Below are positions 34,981 to 44,052 of a DNA stretch of 64,000 nucleotides, in pieces. Positions within the stretch are counted from its first letter, which is position 1, and every line of letters begins with the position of its first letter. The position numbers were made by a program, and so were the translations under genes. The notes beneath the pieces were generated by a model. That model did no database searches. It was given only the letters and a program-made list of their open reading frames with translations, and was not told the origin of the DNA. Origin of the DNA: Cutibacterium equinum (GTDB lineage: Bacteria; Actinomycetota; Actinomycetes; Propionibacteriales; Propionibacteriaceae); NCBI RefSeq assembly GCF_028021195.1, contig NZ_CP115668.1, positions 434,001 to 498,000 on the forward strand, written 5' to 3'.

Positions 34981-36095
34981 TCGCGGTGCTCCAGTAGCCA
35001 ATCCAGGCAGGCCGTCAAGGCCTCGACGTCGCTTGGTTCGATCGAGCTGAAGGTGGCCACCCGGATCTGATTGCGGCCCAGCTTGCGATAGGGCTCGATG
35101 TCGAGGATCCCGTTCTCGCGGGCGCGGGCACACAGGTGGGCCGCGTCGACGGACTCGTCGATGTCAATCGTCACCACGACAGGGCTGCGCAGCCCCGGGT
35201 CGGTGACGAATGGGGTCGTCAGCGGGTTGTCCTCGGCCCAGCGGTAGAGGATGCCCGAGGTTGACGCGGTGCGCGATGCCGCCCACGCCATGCCGCCGTT
35301 GTCCAGCAGCCAACGGCACTGGGCCTCCACCATGACCAGTGTGGCCAGTGCCGGAGTGTTGAGGGTCTGGTCGGCCCGGGAGTTCGTCACTGCGACGCTG
35401 AGATCGAGCATCTGTGGTACCCAGCGAGGTGAGGCAGTCAATTGTTGCGAGCGTTCGATCGCTGCTGGTGACAATATCGCAAGCCATAATCCGCCGTCTG
35501 AGGCCAGGTTCTTCTGAGCCGAGAAGTAGTAGGCGTCGGTCTGCGCCACGTCTGCGGCGAGTCCACCGGCGGCCGATGTGGCGTCGACGATGACCAGGGA
35601 ATCCTCCGCGATGTCATCTGGACGACTCACCGGTGCGACGACTCCGGTGGAGGTCTCGTTGTGGGCCCACGCATAGGCGTCAACCTCTCCGACGGCTCGT
35701 GGCAGGGCGAGGTCGCCGGGTGGGGCCTGGAAAACTGCCGGGTCAGCGAGGAAGGGTGCCCCCTGCAGAGCTGTGGAGAATTTCTTCGTGAACTCGCCAT
35801 ACACGCCTGTGGCAGCGCGTTTTTCCACCAGACAGACGGTCGCCATGTCCCAGAAGAGGGTGGCTCCGCCGTTGCCAAGGGCAACCTCATACCCGGCCGG
35901 AAGATCGTAGAGAGCGCCGAGCTCCTCGCGGATGGCGGCGACCACATGACGAACAGGTGGTTGGCGATGAGAGGTGCCCATCACCGATCCCGGTTCAGCC
36001 AGACGGGCCACCACCTCCCGCCGGATCCGGGACGGGCCACACCCGAAACGGGGGTCGGAGGGGAGGAGGTCACGGGGGATCTTGGGCTGGGCCAT
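34977..36095 (-). CDS. serC: Phosphoserine aminotransferase
   Basis: SerC is a PLP enzyme converting 3-phosphohydroxypyruvate to phosphoserine in serine synthesis. The 372-residue protein starts MAQPKIPRDLLPSDPRFGCGPSRIR, the actinobacterial SerC form. It has GTSHRQPPVRHVVAAIREEL, ALGNGGATLFWDMA, AWAHNETSTGV, VDATSAAGG and the PLP-lysine region YYFSAQKNLASDGGLWLA. The ATG at 36095 has CAGTAT six bases upstream and no clear ribosome-binding site; the open frame continues to 36218. It is divergent from nagA. Confidence 0.92.
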   Translation of the reverse strand: MAQPKIPRDLLPSDPRFGCGPSRIRREVVARLAEPGSVMGTSHRQPPVRHVVAAIREELGALYDLPAGYEVALGNGGATLFWDMATVCLVEKRAATGVYGEFTKKFSTALQGAPFLADPAVFQAPPGDLALPRAVGEVDAYAWAHNETSTGVVAPVSRPDDIAEDSLVIVDATSAAGGLAADVAQTDAYYFSAQKNLASDGGLWLAILSPAAIERSQQLTASPRWVPQMLDLSVAVTNSRADQTLNTPALATLVMVEAQCRWLLDNGGMAWAASRTASTSGILYRWAEDNPLTTPFVTDPGLRSPVVVTIDIDESVDAAHLCARARENGILDIEPYRKLGRNQIRVATFSSIEPSDVEALTACLDWLLEHRD

Positions 36096-36191
36096 GGTCC
36101 GATACTGGCAGATCTTGGTGCAGACGGATCTGGAGTTCACGTCGTGACGATGTGGCAGTATGTGGAAAAAGCCGCTGCCAAGGAGGCATCG

Positions 36192-37322
36192 ATGATCAGC
36201 CGTATCGCTTCGCACCACGTCGTCGCCCGGGACGGAAGTGACTCACCGGCAACGATCACCGTCGAAGCCGGACGCATCACCAAGGTCAGTGAGGGCATCG
36301 ATGCTCAGGCCGAGCTCGTCGACGAGTGGATCCTGCCTGGATACGTCGACACCCACTGTCACGGCGGCGCCGGTGCCGACTTTACCGACCCCGACCACTC
36401 CGCCGCCCTGCGAGCCGTCGCCCACCACCGTAGCCAGGGCTCGACGACCCTCTTCGCATCCACGGTGACCGCCGCCATTGACGACGTCGTCGACCAGATC
36501 GGACGACTCCGTCAGCTCGTCGACGCCGACGAGATCGCCGGCATCCACCTCGAGGGCCCCTTCCTCGCCGAGTCGCGCAAGGGTGCTCACGCCGTCGAGT
36601 TGTTGTGCGATCCCGATCCGGTGTCGGTGGATCGGCTCATCCAGGCGGGTGGGCCGGCTCTCAAGATGGTGACGATTGCTCCCGAACGTGAGCACGGTCT
36701 GGAGGCCGTCGCGACCTTCAGCAAAGCGGGAGTACACGCGGCCATCGGTCACACCGAGTGCGACAACACCACGGCCAGCGCTGCCGTCGATGCCGGATCC
36801 GACGTCATCACCCACCTGTTCAATGCGATGCCGTCCATCCATCACCGCAATCCCGGCCCGGTCCCGCCGATGCTCACCGACCCACGTGTGGTCTGTGAGC
36901 TCATTTGTGACGGCGTGCACCTGGCCCCAGACGTCATCCGGATGGCCATCGCGGCTGCTGGGCCGCAGCGCATCGCCCTGGTCACCGACGCCATGAGCGC
37001 CACAGGCCAGCCCGACGGCGATTACATTCTGGGCAGCTTGCCGGTGAAGGTCGTTGACGGCCGCGCACGGCTGCTGAGCGCTGACGGTTCTCTGGGAGCG
37101 ATCGCAGGATCGACGTTGACGATGGGTCGCGCTGTCGAGTTCGTCACCTCGGTCGTGGGGCTGCCGCTGGGTCAGGTTGCCGTCATGGCGGCCACCACAC
37201 CGGCCAAGCTTCACGGGTTGGACGAGGTTGGCGTCCTGGAAGAGGGGCACTGGGCTGACATGTGTCTCACTGACCAGAAGGGTCATCTGGTCCGCGTCAT
37301 TCGTCGCGGCGAGTCTGTCTGA
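36192..37322 (+). CDS. nagA: N-acetylglucosamine-6-phosphate deacetylase
   Basis: NagA removes the acetyl group from GlcNAc-6-phosphate to feed NagB. The 376-residue amidohydrolase has LPGYVDTHCHGGAGADFTD near residue 48, GIHLEGPFLAESRKGAH near 117 with the metal glutamate, AAIGHTECDN, DVITHLFNAMPSIHHRNPG and the catalytic-aspartate motif ALVTDAMSATGQPDG. AAGGAGG precedes the ATG at 36192; the frame is open further upstream over serC. Confidence 0.95.
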   Translation: MISRIASHHVVARDGSDSPATITVEAGRITKVSEGIDAQAELVDEWILPGYVDTHCHGGAGADFTDPDHSAALRAVAHHRSQGSTTLFASTVTAAIDDVVDQIGRLRQLVDADEIAGIHLEGPFLAESRKGAHAVELLCDPDPVSVDRLIQAGGPALKMVTIAPEREHGLEAVATFSKAGVHAAIGHTECDNTTASAAVDAGSDVITHLFNAMPSIHHRNPGPVPPMLTDPRVVCELICDGVHLAPDVIRMAIAAAGPQRIALVTDAMSATGQPDGDYILGSLPVKVVDGRARLLSADGSLGAIAGSTLTMGRAVEFVTSVVGLPLGQVAVMAATTPAKLHGLDEVGVLEEGHWADMCLTDQKGHLVRVIRRGESV

Positions 37323-37469
37323 CGACCAGACAGGTATTTGCGCACTAAACTTTCCTGACGTGGGCGCTCGGACGTGAGCAATGACGCCCCGACCGTTTTG
37401 TCAGACAGCCTGTCCGGTGGGCAGGTGGCCAGCGACGCCCCGCGGCTGTGAGGGCGGGAAAGGTGCACC

Positions 37470-38168
37470 GTGAGCAGTGAACTCGTTGATACCACGGAGA
37501 TGTATCTGAGGACTCTCTACGAGCTGCTTGAGGAAGGTGTCGAACTGCGCCGGGCCCGTATCGTCGAGCGACTGCACCAGTCGGGTCCCACCGTCTCCCA
37601 GACGGTGGCTCGTATGGAGCGTGACGGTCTCGTGGTCGTCGAGTCCGACCGCTCGATCTCGTTGACTCAGGAAGGTCACGACGTGGCCGAGTCCGTGATG
37701 CGCAAGCATCGTCTGGCCGAGTGCCTGCTCACCGAGGTCATCGGTCTTCGCCCCGACATGGTCCATGACGAGGCGTGCCGCTGGGAGCACGTCATTTCTG
37801 GTGAGGTTGAGAAGCGCCTCACCGAGATCTTGGACAGCCCTGATGTCTCCCCGTTCGGTTGCCCCCTTCCTCCCGAGCCGGCCGGACGTCGTCCCGACGA
37901 TTCCGCCCGTTTCCGCAACGACTCCAAGCCTCTCGCTGAGATCATCGCCGAGGTTGGCTGCCCGGTCAGCGTCACCGTCACCCGGTTGTCGGAGTTCTTC
38001 CAGGCCACGGAAGGTAATCTCACCGACATCTACGCCGCCGGCTTGTTGCCGGGCAAGAGCATCGAGGTCGAGGATGATGCTGACGGTATCCGTCTGACCG
38101 GTCCTCAGGGTACGGTCGTCGTCGATCCGGAGGTTCTTTCTGGCCTGTTCGTCGTCCTGAACTCCTGA
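37470..38168 (+). CDS. DtxR/IdeR-family metal-dependent repressor
   Basis: The 232-residue protein begins SELVDTTEMYLRTLYELLEEG, nearly the canonical DtxR start. It has the recognition helix GPTVSQTVARMERDGLV near residue 40, and the metal/dimer region MRKHRLAECLL...HDEACRWEHVIS near 78-110. The C-terminal SH3-like domain occupies 150-230. Metal-site residues H80, C103, E106 and H107 appear by motif position. With Fe(II) such proteins repress iron-uptake and related genes. Two DtxR-like boxes lie upstream of the protease at 59014. The start is GTG with GGGAAAGG upstream. Confidence 0.92.
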   Translation: MSSELVDTTEMYLRTLYELLEEGVELRRARIVERLHQSGPTVSQTVARMERDGLVVVESDRSISLTQEGHDVAESVMRKHRLAECLLTEVIGLRPDMVHDEACRWEHVISGEVEKRLTEILDSPDVSPFGCPLPPEPAGRRPDDSARFRNDSKPLAEIIAEVGCPVSVTVTRLSEFFQATEGNLTDIYAAGLLPGKSIEVEDDADGIRLTGPQGTVVVDPEVLSGLFVVLNS

Positions 38169-38188
38169 GCCGCGCTCATGATGCCTCG

Positions 38189-39301
38189 ATGAGTGTGTCC
38201 CAAACCTTGCAGCCCAGTCACGTCCCCGATCTGAACCAGATCGCCGCACTGTGTGAGACGGGCTGGTATGACACCGCCGATTCCATGTTGCGCATGGCGC
38301 GGGCGTCTGAATCCGATGATCCCCATCTTGTCCGGGCCGCCGCCGTGACGGCTGTGGCCCGCAGGGTGCTGGCCCTGGACGCCGAGGATTTCGAGGAGAT
38401 CGGGGAGCGCCTGCCTGCCCATCTGCGTTCCCGGCTCACCGACGCGGGTTTCCCGCATCATCCCCGGGCCTCGCAGCGGGGGGCCTTGGGAGACCTGGTG
38501 CCTCTCTACGAACTCATGCTTGAGGTCCTCGACATCCGCATGCACCGTGAGGAACCCCAGCAGGTCGTCGTGACCTGTCACATCCTGGGGGAGTACCTGG
38601 GTCAGCTGGCCTGGCAGTCGGTGTTAGGGGATGGCGGAGACCCACTCACCCTGCCCAACAAGGTGGGGCAGAAGTGGGGAGGCGACGGGCACGATTGCGC
38701 CCACACCTCCGCGATGAACGCGACCGCTCGCCGTAGCCTCCACGCTGCTCTGGGAGACCAGGAGGGCTACACCTCGTACCTGGACAAATTCCATTCCAGG
38801 TTGGGTGAAGCCCTCGGGGTGTGCGCGATGAATCACGCCACCAGTGATGCGGGGCAGCGTCCTGACGTCGGTATCACCTGTCCGCACCCGTGCCAGTGGG
38901 TGCTGGCCGGCACGCTCGAGGAACGTCGAGCCTTGGACGCTCGGGTGCGTCTGGCCCGTATCTTCCAGGAATCTGGTCTGGTGGCGCTGCGTCACCACGC
39001 CCCGGTGGGTCATTTCTTCGGGGTGCCGTCGGGCAGCGAGATCGGCCAGGCCTGGGTGGCGACCTGGAACAAGCTCAATGAGCAGTGGGCCGACGGGTCC
39101 AACCCGATGCTGGACCCTTCGGCTCCCGGATACGACGTCGACGTCGCCGACGAGGCGTTGCCAGGCCTGTCTCGGGTGGTGTCGGTCATTGCCGCGCGCC
39201 CCATCCGTGCCGGTCACCTGCTGCGTGATCTTGGCGCAACCGCGGTTGCCGAGTTGAACGGTACGGGTAGCCTGGCTCCCACCGTCGCGGCATCGAGGTG
39301 A
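38189..39301 (+). CDS. Conserved hypothetical protein next to dtxR
   Basis: This 370-residue soluble protein is not one I recognise. The N-terminal third is helical and alanine-rich (DTADSMLRMARASESDDPHLVRAAAVTAVARRVLALDAEDF). Later parts are rich in His, Trp and Cys (GGDGHDCAHTSAMN, GITCPHPCQWVLAG, LVALRHHAPVGHFFG), which could bind metal. The start ATG lies 20 bp after the repressor gene with no clear ribosome-binding site; CATGAT lies six bases upstream. Its position suggests a link with iron regulation, but that is only a guess. Confidence 0.6.
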   Translation: MSVSQTLQPSHVPDLNQIAALCETGWYDTADSMLRMARASESDDPHLVRAAAVTAVARRVLALDAEDFEEIGERLPAHLRSRLTDAGFPHHPRASQRGALGDLVPLYELMLEVLDIRMHREEPQQVVVTCHILGEYLGQLAWQSVLGDGGDPLTLPNKVGQKWGGDGHDCAHTSAMNATARRSLHAALGDQEGYTSYLDKFHSRLGEALGVCAMNHATSDAGQRPDVGITCPHPCQWVLAGTLEERRALDARVRLARIFQESGLVALRHHAPVGHFFGVPSGSEIGQAWVATWNKLNEQWADGSNPMLDPSAPGYDVDVADEALPGLSRVVSVIAARPIRAGHLLRDLGATAVAELNGTGSLAPTVAASR

Positions 39302-39416
39302 ATACGCCTCGACACGTCGGGAATACACCAGAATCTCATGCTGTTACAGCACACATGAGCCGAGGCGCCATGGCGTTGCGGCCGACCGAACCCAAGCAAT
39401 TACCGGGAGGTACAAC

Positions 39417-39782
39417 GTGGCTACCGTCGCATTGACCAAGGACAACTTCTCCTCGACCATCGATTCCAACGATGCCGTCCTCATCGACTTCTGGGCATCT
39501 TGGTGCGGACCGTGCCAGCGCTTCTCGCCCATTTACGAGGACGCCAGTGAGCGTCACACTGATGTGACCTTCGCCAAGGTCGACACCGAGGACCAGCAGG
39601 AGCTGTCCGCCGGTCTGGAGATCACCTCCATCCCGACGATCATGGCCTTCCGTGCCGGCTACCTCGTCTTCCGTCAGGCCGGCCTGTTGCAGGGCCGTCA
39701 GCTCGACGAGCTCATCGAGAAGGTCAAGGAGATCGACGTCGAGGATCTCAAGGCGCAGGCTGAGGCCCAGAAGCAGGGCTGA
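39417..39782 (+). CDS. Thioredoxin
   Basis: The 121-residue protein has the complete thioredoxin fold with active site DFWASWCGPCQRFSPIYEDA near residue 30 and the cis-proline loop ITSIPTIMAF near 72. It lacks a signal peptide, so it is cytosolic and reduces protein disulphides. The C-terminus is extended by a charged helix, DVEDLKAQAEAQKQG. GGGAGG precedes the GTG start. Confidence 0.93.
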   Translation: MATVALTKDNFSSTIDSNDAVLIDFWASWCGPCQRFSPIYEDASERHTDVTFAKVDTEDQQELSAGLEITSIPTIMAFRAGYLVFRQAGLLQGRQLDELIEKVKEIDVEDLKAQAEAQKQG

Positions 39783-39820
39783 GGTCGGGTTTTCATCCCC
39801 CGCCCATGTGTGCGGGGTCC

Positions 39821-39860
39821 AGGGCCGACGGCAGGGTGGTAACGTCCTGTCGTCGGCCCT
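39821..39860 (+). terminator. Terminator of the thioredoxin gene
   Basis: A 15-bp stem with one G-T pair (AGGGCCGACGGCAGG / CCTGTCGTCGGCCCT) is followed by TCTTACGT. Confidence 0.75.
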
Positions 39861-39957
39861 TCTTACGTCATACCTGATCGCCTCATGGACGCCGGGCGGG
39901 TCGTGGTGCCGAGCGCAGTGGTGCGTCGGTGCGCTGTCCCATCCATAGGAGTTGTCC

Positions 39958-41574
39958 GTGGCATCGAGAACCGAGGTCGCCGAACTCGTCGAAACGACGC
40001 GATCGGCAGGTCCGAAACGCCGTATCGGTGTGGTGGCGGCGGTCGCCACTTTGGGCTCACTGCTCTTCGGTTATGACACTGGAGTCATTTCTGGCGCCCT
40101 GCCTTTCATGTACCTGCCGCATGGTGCGGGCGGTTTGGCCCTGACGGTGGGCCATGAGGGCGCCATCGGAGGAACACTGACCCTTGGGGCGGCCTTTGGT
40201 GGGCTCATCGGCGGCATGATGAGTGATCGGTGGGGGCGCCGTCACAACCTTCTCACCCTCGCGGTGTTGTTCATCATCGGTGCCCTCGGCACGGCGGCCG
40301 CTCCCAGCGTGTGGGTGATGTATCCCTTCCGGGTGGTGCTCGGCTTCGCAGTGGGCGCGGCCTCGGCAACGGTGCCGGTCTATCTGTCGGAGACCTCGCC
40401 GAAGCGGATGCGTGGTCGTATTGTCGCTCTTGACCAATTCATGATCGTCTTCGGTCAGTTGCTGGCATTCTCCGTCAACGCTGCCATTTCTGCGGCTCAC
40501 GGTGGCCCGAGCTTGACGGTGACGGCAGATCCATCCGGGCGGCTGGCCCCCGGTACCTACTCCTGGGACGAGTTGCAGGCCATGACGACGTCCCACGGCG
40601 GGACGATGAGCGACGATGCCTTCCACACTTTCCTCGTCCAATTATCGGTTTCTGCGGGATCTGGCGGGGCCTGGCGCTGGATGCTCGTGGTGTGCACCCT
40701 GCCGGCCGTCGCCCTGTGGATCGGCATGAGGAGAATGCCGGAGTCGGCCCGCTGGCACCTCAGCCACGGTCAGCTTCGCGAGGCCATCGCCTGCCTCAAG
40801 CAGGTCCGCGAGGAGGGAGTCGACGAACCCCTCGTCGACGAGATCACCGAGATGGTCGAGCTCAACGGCGAGGGCGGCAGACTCACCCATCGTCAGCAGT
40901 GGGCCGCCGTCATGGGATCGAGCTGGACCCGACGTTTGCTGCTGGTGGGCATCTTCCTGGCTGTGGTCAACCAGACCACCGGCGTCAACACCGTCATGTA
41001 CTACGCGCCGAAGGTGTTGGAGTTCGCCGGTATGAGCGCCCAGGCCTCAATCATCGCCCAGGTGGCCAACGGTGTCATGTCGGTCATCGGTGCTGGTGCT
41101 GGACTGTGGCTCATCGAGCAGTTCGATCGGCGTCACCTGCTGATCTTCGACGTCACCGCCGTCGGTGTGTGTCTGCTCGGCATTGCCGCCACCTTCAGAT
41201 TCGCGATCGCTCCCCACGTGGGCAAAGGTGTGCCGACGTGGGCACCGATCCTCGTGCTCGTTCTCATGGGCTTGTTCATGCTCATCGTGCAGTCCACCAA
41301 CGGCACGGTGGTGTGGACCATGCTCGGCGAGATGTTCCCGACGCGGATGCGTGGAGCCATGAACGGGGCTGCGGTCTTCTGTGGCTGGTTGGCAAATGCA
41401 ACGATTACCTGGACCTTCCCGGCCATGTTGGCGGGGTTGGGGGGCGCCGGAACCTACCTCACCTACGGCGTCGCCAACCTCGTCATCGCAGTTGTCCTGG
41501 CCAAGGTGATGCCGGAGACGAGGGGACGCTCGTTGGAAGAGATCGAGGTCGAGATGAAGCGGCGTTACGCCTGA
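39958..41574 (+). CDS. Second sugar-porter MFS transporter, paralogue of iolT
   Basis: The 538-residue protein is a close paralogue of the product at 16401. Both carry LLFGYDTGVISGALP, SDRWGRRHN, PESARW, NQTTGVNTVMYYAPKVLE and PETRGRSLEEIE, and both have the same extra segment before helix 6 (AAHGGPSLTVTADPS onwards). A hexose or polyol proton symporter is likely; inositol is possible but it is outside the iol cluster and has no matching operator. The GTG at 39958 has TAGGAG six bases upstream; TTG 39952 abuts that site and is unlikely. Confidence 0.82.
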   Translation: MASRTEVAELVETTRSAGPKRRIGVVAAVATLGSLLFGYDTGVISGALPFMYLPHGAGGLALTVGHEGAIGGTLTLGAAFGGLIGGMMSDRWGRRHNLLTLAVLFIIGALGTAAAPSVWVMYPFRVVLGFAVGAASATVPVYLSETSPKRMRGRIVALDQFMIVFGQLLAFSVNAAISAAHGGPSLTVTADPSGRLAPGTYSWDELQAMTTSHGGTMSDDAFHTFLVQLSVSAGSGGAWRWMLVVCTLPAVALWIGMRRMPESARWHLSHGQLREAIACLKQVREEGVDEPLVDEITEMVELNGEGGRLTHRQQWAAVMGSSWTRRLLLVGIFLAVVNQTTGVNTVMYYAPKVLEFAGMSAQASIIAQVANGVMSVIGAGAGLWLIEQFDRRHLLIFDVTAVGVCLLGIAATFRFAIAPHVGKGVPTWAPILVLVLMGLFMLIVQSTNGTVVWTMLGEMFPTRMRGAMNGAAVFCGWLANATITWTFPAMLAGLGGAGTYLTYGVANLVIAVVLAKVMPETRGRSLEEIEVEMKRRYA

Positions 41575-41583
41575 GGACAAGGG

Positions 41584-41656
41584 CGGCCCCGATAGGATTC
41601 GAACCTACGACACATGGTTTAGGAAACCACTGCTCTATCCCCTGAGCTACGGGGCC
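41584..41656 (-). tRNA. tRNA-Arg (anticodon CCT)
   Basis: The minus strand reads GGCCCCG-TAGCTCAGGGGATAGAGC, the anticodon loop TTCCTAA, and GGTTCGAATCC in the T-arm, closed by CGGGGCC. The acceptor stem is a perfect 7 bp. CCA is not encoded. Anticodon CCT reads AGG. Confidence 0.95.
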
Positions 41657-41804
41657 CTGCCCGCGAAGGGCCATCCCAGCCTAGTCCGGTGTCGTGAGCA
41701 AGGCCAAGCCCAGCCTCTCATGCGTACGCATGGTGGCGTCAGACCGTGCTGGTGGATCTTCCTCGATAAAATGGCAACGTCTGCCAACCATCAAGGGAGC
41801 AAGG

Positions 41805-43199
41805 ATGAGCGAAGAAGGACTTGAGGCCGCACGCCAGAAGATGAGCAAGGCAGGTGTCGACCCCGTTGCCATCGATGTCTTCACCTCTTACTACCACCAG
41901 CTCGAGACTGGTGACACCGGACTCATCCGCGAGGACACCATCTCCCCGCTGACCGATCCGCCGATGCTCGACGACGTCGAGGTCAGCGATGAGCAGGGCG
42001 CCGAGGCCCTCGACAAGACCGTCATCATCAAGCTCAACGGTGGCTTGGGAACCTCGATGGGTCTGGACCGCGCGAAGTCCCTGCTCGAGGTGCGCGACGG
42101 TAAGTCCTTCCTCGACATCATCGCCACCCAGGTGTTGTCGGCTCGCAGGCAATTTGGTGCCCGTCTGCCGTTGGTGTTCATGAACTCCTTCAACACCCGT
42201 GAGGACACCCTCAAGGCCCTCGAGAAGTACCCGGACCTGGCCGTCGAGGGATTGGATCTGGACTTCCTGCAGAACCAGGAGCCCAAGCTCGACGCCGAGA
42301 CCCTCGCCCCGGTCGAGTGGGACAAGGACCCCTCCTTGGAGTGGTGCCCGCCGGGCCATGGTGACCTCTACACCGCGCTGCTGGGATCCGGTGTGCTCGA
42401 CAAGCTGTTGGAGGCTGGGTTCACCTACGCGTCGGTGTCCAACGGGGACAACCTCGGAGCGGTCCCCGACGCTCGCCTGGCTGGGTGGTTCGCTGCGTCG
42501 GGAGCTCCCTACGCCGCCGAGTTGTGCCGTCGCACCATCAACGACAAGAAGGGTGGCCATCTGGCCATCCGCAAGTCTGACGGCCAGCTCATCCTGCGCG
42601 ACACCGCCCAGACTGCTGCCGAGGAGATGGAGTACTTCACCGACGAGAACCGTCACCCCTACTTCCACACCAACAACCTGTGGTTCGACCTGGAGGCCCT
42701 CAAGAAGGTTCTTGACGAACGCCACGGGGTGATGGGGTTGCAGCTCATCCGCAACGAGAAGACCGTCGACCCGAAGGATTCCTCCTCGACCCCGGTCATT
42801 CAGATCGAGTCGGCCATGGGTGGTGCCATTGAGGTCTTCGAGGGTGCCACCTGCATCTGCGTGGACCGTTCCCGGTTCCTGCCGGTCAAGACGACCAATG
42901 AACTCTTGCTGCTGCGTTCTGACGTCTACGACCTCGACGAGTCCGCTCACCTGGTCAAGATGACCGACGACACCTGCGCCGTCGATCTTGACAAGAAGTT
43001 CTACAAGAAGGTCGGCGATTTCACGGACCGTATTCCCGAACCGCCCTCCCTGCGCAAGGCCACCTCGTTGACGGTCAAGGGAGACTGGACCTTCGGGGCT
43101 GGGGTTGTCGTCGAGTCGGATGCCACTCTCAGCACGCAGAAGCCGCAGACGATCCCCGACGGCACCGTGCTCACCGGCGAGATCACCGGCCAGAAGTGA
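41805..43199 (+). CDS. UTP-glucose-1-phosphate uridylyltransferase, UGP/UAP1 type
   Basis: This 464-residue enzyme makes UDP-glucose from UTP and glucose-1-phosphate. It belongs to the eukaryotic-like UGP2/UAP1 family rather than the short bacterial GalU. The nucleotide-binding signature IIKLNGGLGTSMGLDRAKSLLEV lies near residue 75. It also has MNSFNTREDTL, CPPGHGDLYTALLGSG, VSNGDNLGA and FHTNNLWFDLEAL. GGGAGCAAGG lies upstream of the ATG. The stop overlaps the next GTG start. Confidence 0.9.
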   Translation: MSEEGLEAARQKMSKAGVDPVAIDVFTSYYHQLETGDTGLIREDTISPLTDPPMLDDVEVSDEQGAEALDKTVIIKLNGGLGTSMGLDRAKSLLEVRDGKSFLDIIATQVLSARRQFGARLPLVFMNSFNTREDTLKALEKYPDLAVEGLDLDFLQNQEPKLDAETLAPVEWDKDPSLEWCPPGHGDLYTALLGSGVLDKLLEAGFTYASVSNGDNLGAVPDARLAGWFAASGAPYAAELCRRTINDKKGGHLAIRKSDGQLILRDTAQTAAEEMEYFTDENRHPYFHTNNLWFDLEALKKVLDERHGVMGLQLIRNEKTVDPKDSSSTPVIQIESAMGGAIEVFEGATCICVDRSRFLPVKTTNELLLLRSDVYDLDESAHLVKMTDDTCAVDLDKKFYKKVGDFTDRIPEPPSLRKATSLTVKGDWTFGAGVVVESDATLSTQKPQTIPDGTVLTGEITGQK

Positions 43200-43567
43200 C
43201 ACCTGATCAGCAATGTTGGGAGGCGGTGGCCGCAGTCCTCACCGGACAGCGGTTGACCGCCCCCGACGAGCCCGGTTGGCAGCCCACCGACGTGGTGGAG
43301 TGGCTGGCAGGGCAGGGCTGGCCTGCCTCACGGTTGGTGCAGCGGCGTGCCGCCTGTCAACAGGAGGGGCGCTCGTGGCCTGACCCGCTCCCTGACGATC
43401 TGTCCACCGGGCTGGAGTTCGCTCGCTACGCAGCGGTGCTCGCCCAGGTCCGTCGGATCGCTGGGCTGGACGGATTGAGCGCGACGGTGCATCGCGGTGC
43501 GGTGGTCATTGGGCCAGACGAGGCTCGTCTGTTGGCCGAACGACCACCACACAGCGTGTTGCACTGA
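43196..43567 (+). CDS. Hypothetical protein translationally coupled to UDP-glucose pyrophosphorylase
   Basis: The 123-residue soluble protein is rich in A, R and W (GWQPTDVVEWLAGQGWPASRLVQRRAA). It has no signal peptide or family that I recognise. It starts on a GTG that overlaps the preceding stop by 4 bp, so co-expression is likely. Codon use is ordinary for the region. Confidence 0.6.
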   Translation: MTPDQQCWEAVAAVLTGQRLTAPDEPGWQPTDVVEWLAGQGWPASRLVQRRAACQQEGRSWPDPLPDDLSTGLEFARYAAVLAQVRRIAGLDGLSATVHRGAVVIGPDEARLLAERPPHSVLH

Positions 43568-43573
43568 GTCAGC

Positions 43574-43942
43574 TCACTGAACCGGACGGGAACGCAGCTC
43601 GTCGCGGATCTCGATGAGCAGCTCGTCGGTGGTCGGGGCAGCCACCGACTCCTCCTCCGGGTGCTTGAGCTTCTTGGAAGCGAGCTCCACGGGCTTGATG
43701 AGTCCGAAGTAGATGACGAAGGCCATCACGACGAAAGCGATAAGGTCGGTGAGGAAGGCGCCGACGTGAACCCCGCCCGGGACCCAGCCGGAGAAGTTCG
43801 GGGTGCCGCCGATCTTGCCGAGCAGGTCCATGATGACGGTGGTGAACGACTTGATGACGGTGGCGAACGCGCCGCCAAGAATGAAGGCCACGGCGAGCTC
43901 AATGAGGTTGCCGCGCATCAGGAAGTCCTTGAATCCCTTCAC
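43574..43942 (-). CDS. mscL: Large-conductance mechanosensitive channel
   Basis: MscL opens under membrane tension to release solutes during hypo-osmotic shock. The 122-residue product starts MKGFKDFLMRGNLIELAVAFILGGAFA, the amphipathic N-helix plus TM1 pore helix. TM2 is LIAFVVMAFVIYFGLI, then the cytoplasmic helix containing TTDELLIEIRDELRSR. GTG 43942 has AAAGGA upstream; the open frame starts 12 codons earlier. Confidence 0.93.
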   Translation of the reverse strand: MKGFKDFLMRGNLIELAVAFILGGAFATVIKSFTTVIMDLLGKIGGTPNFSGWVPGGVHVGAFLTDLIAFVVMAFVIYFGLIKPVELASKKLKHPEEESVAAPTTDELLIEIRDELRSRPVQ

Positions 43943-44052
43943 GGGAGTCCTTTCGGGTTGGTTGGGGCCCGAAGACACCGGACCCGTCGCACACCGTAAT
44001 CGGACATCTCAGGTAGGGCTAACACGATCACCGTGTTTCGCCAGATGCGAAC

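Noticed and set aside
35661..36191. N-terminal extension of nagA over serC
   Set aside because: The open frame is antisense to serC; a ribosome-binding site and family alignment place the start at 36192.
41739..43202. Minus-strand open frame of 487 codons
   Set aside because: It is antisense to the UDP-glucose pyrophosphorylase, whose nucleotide-binding motif is clear.
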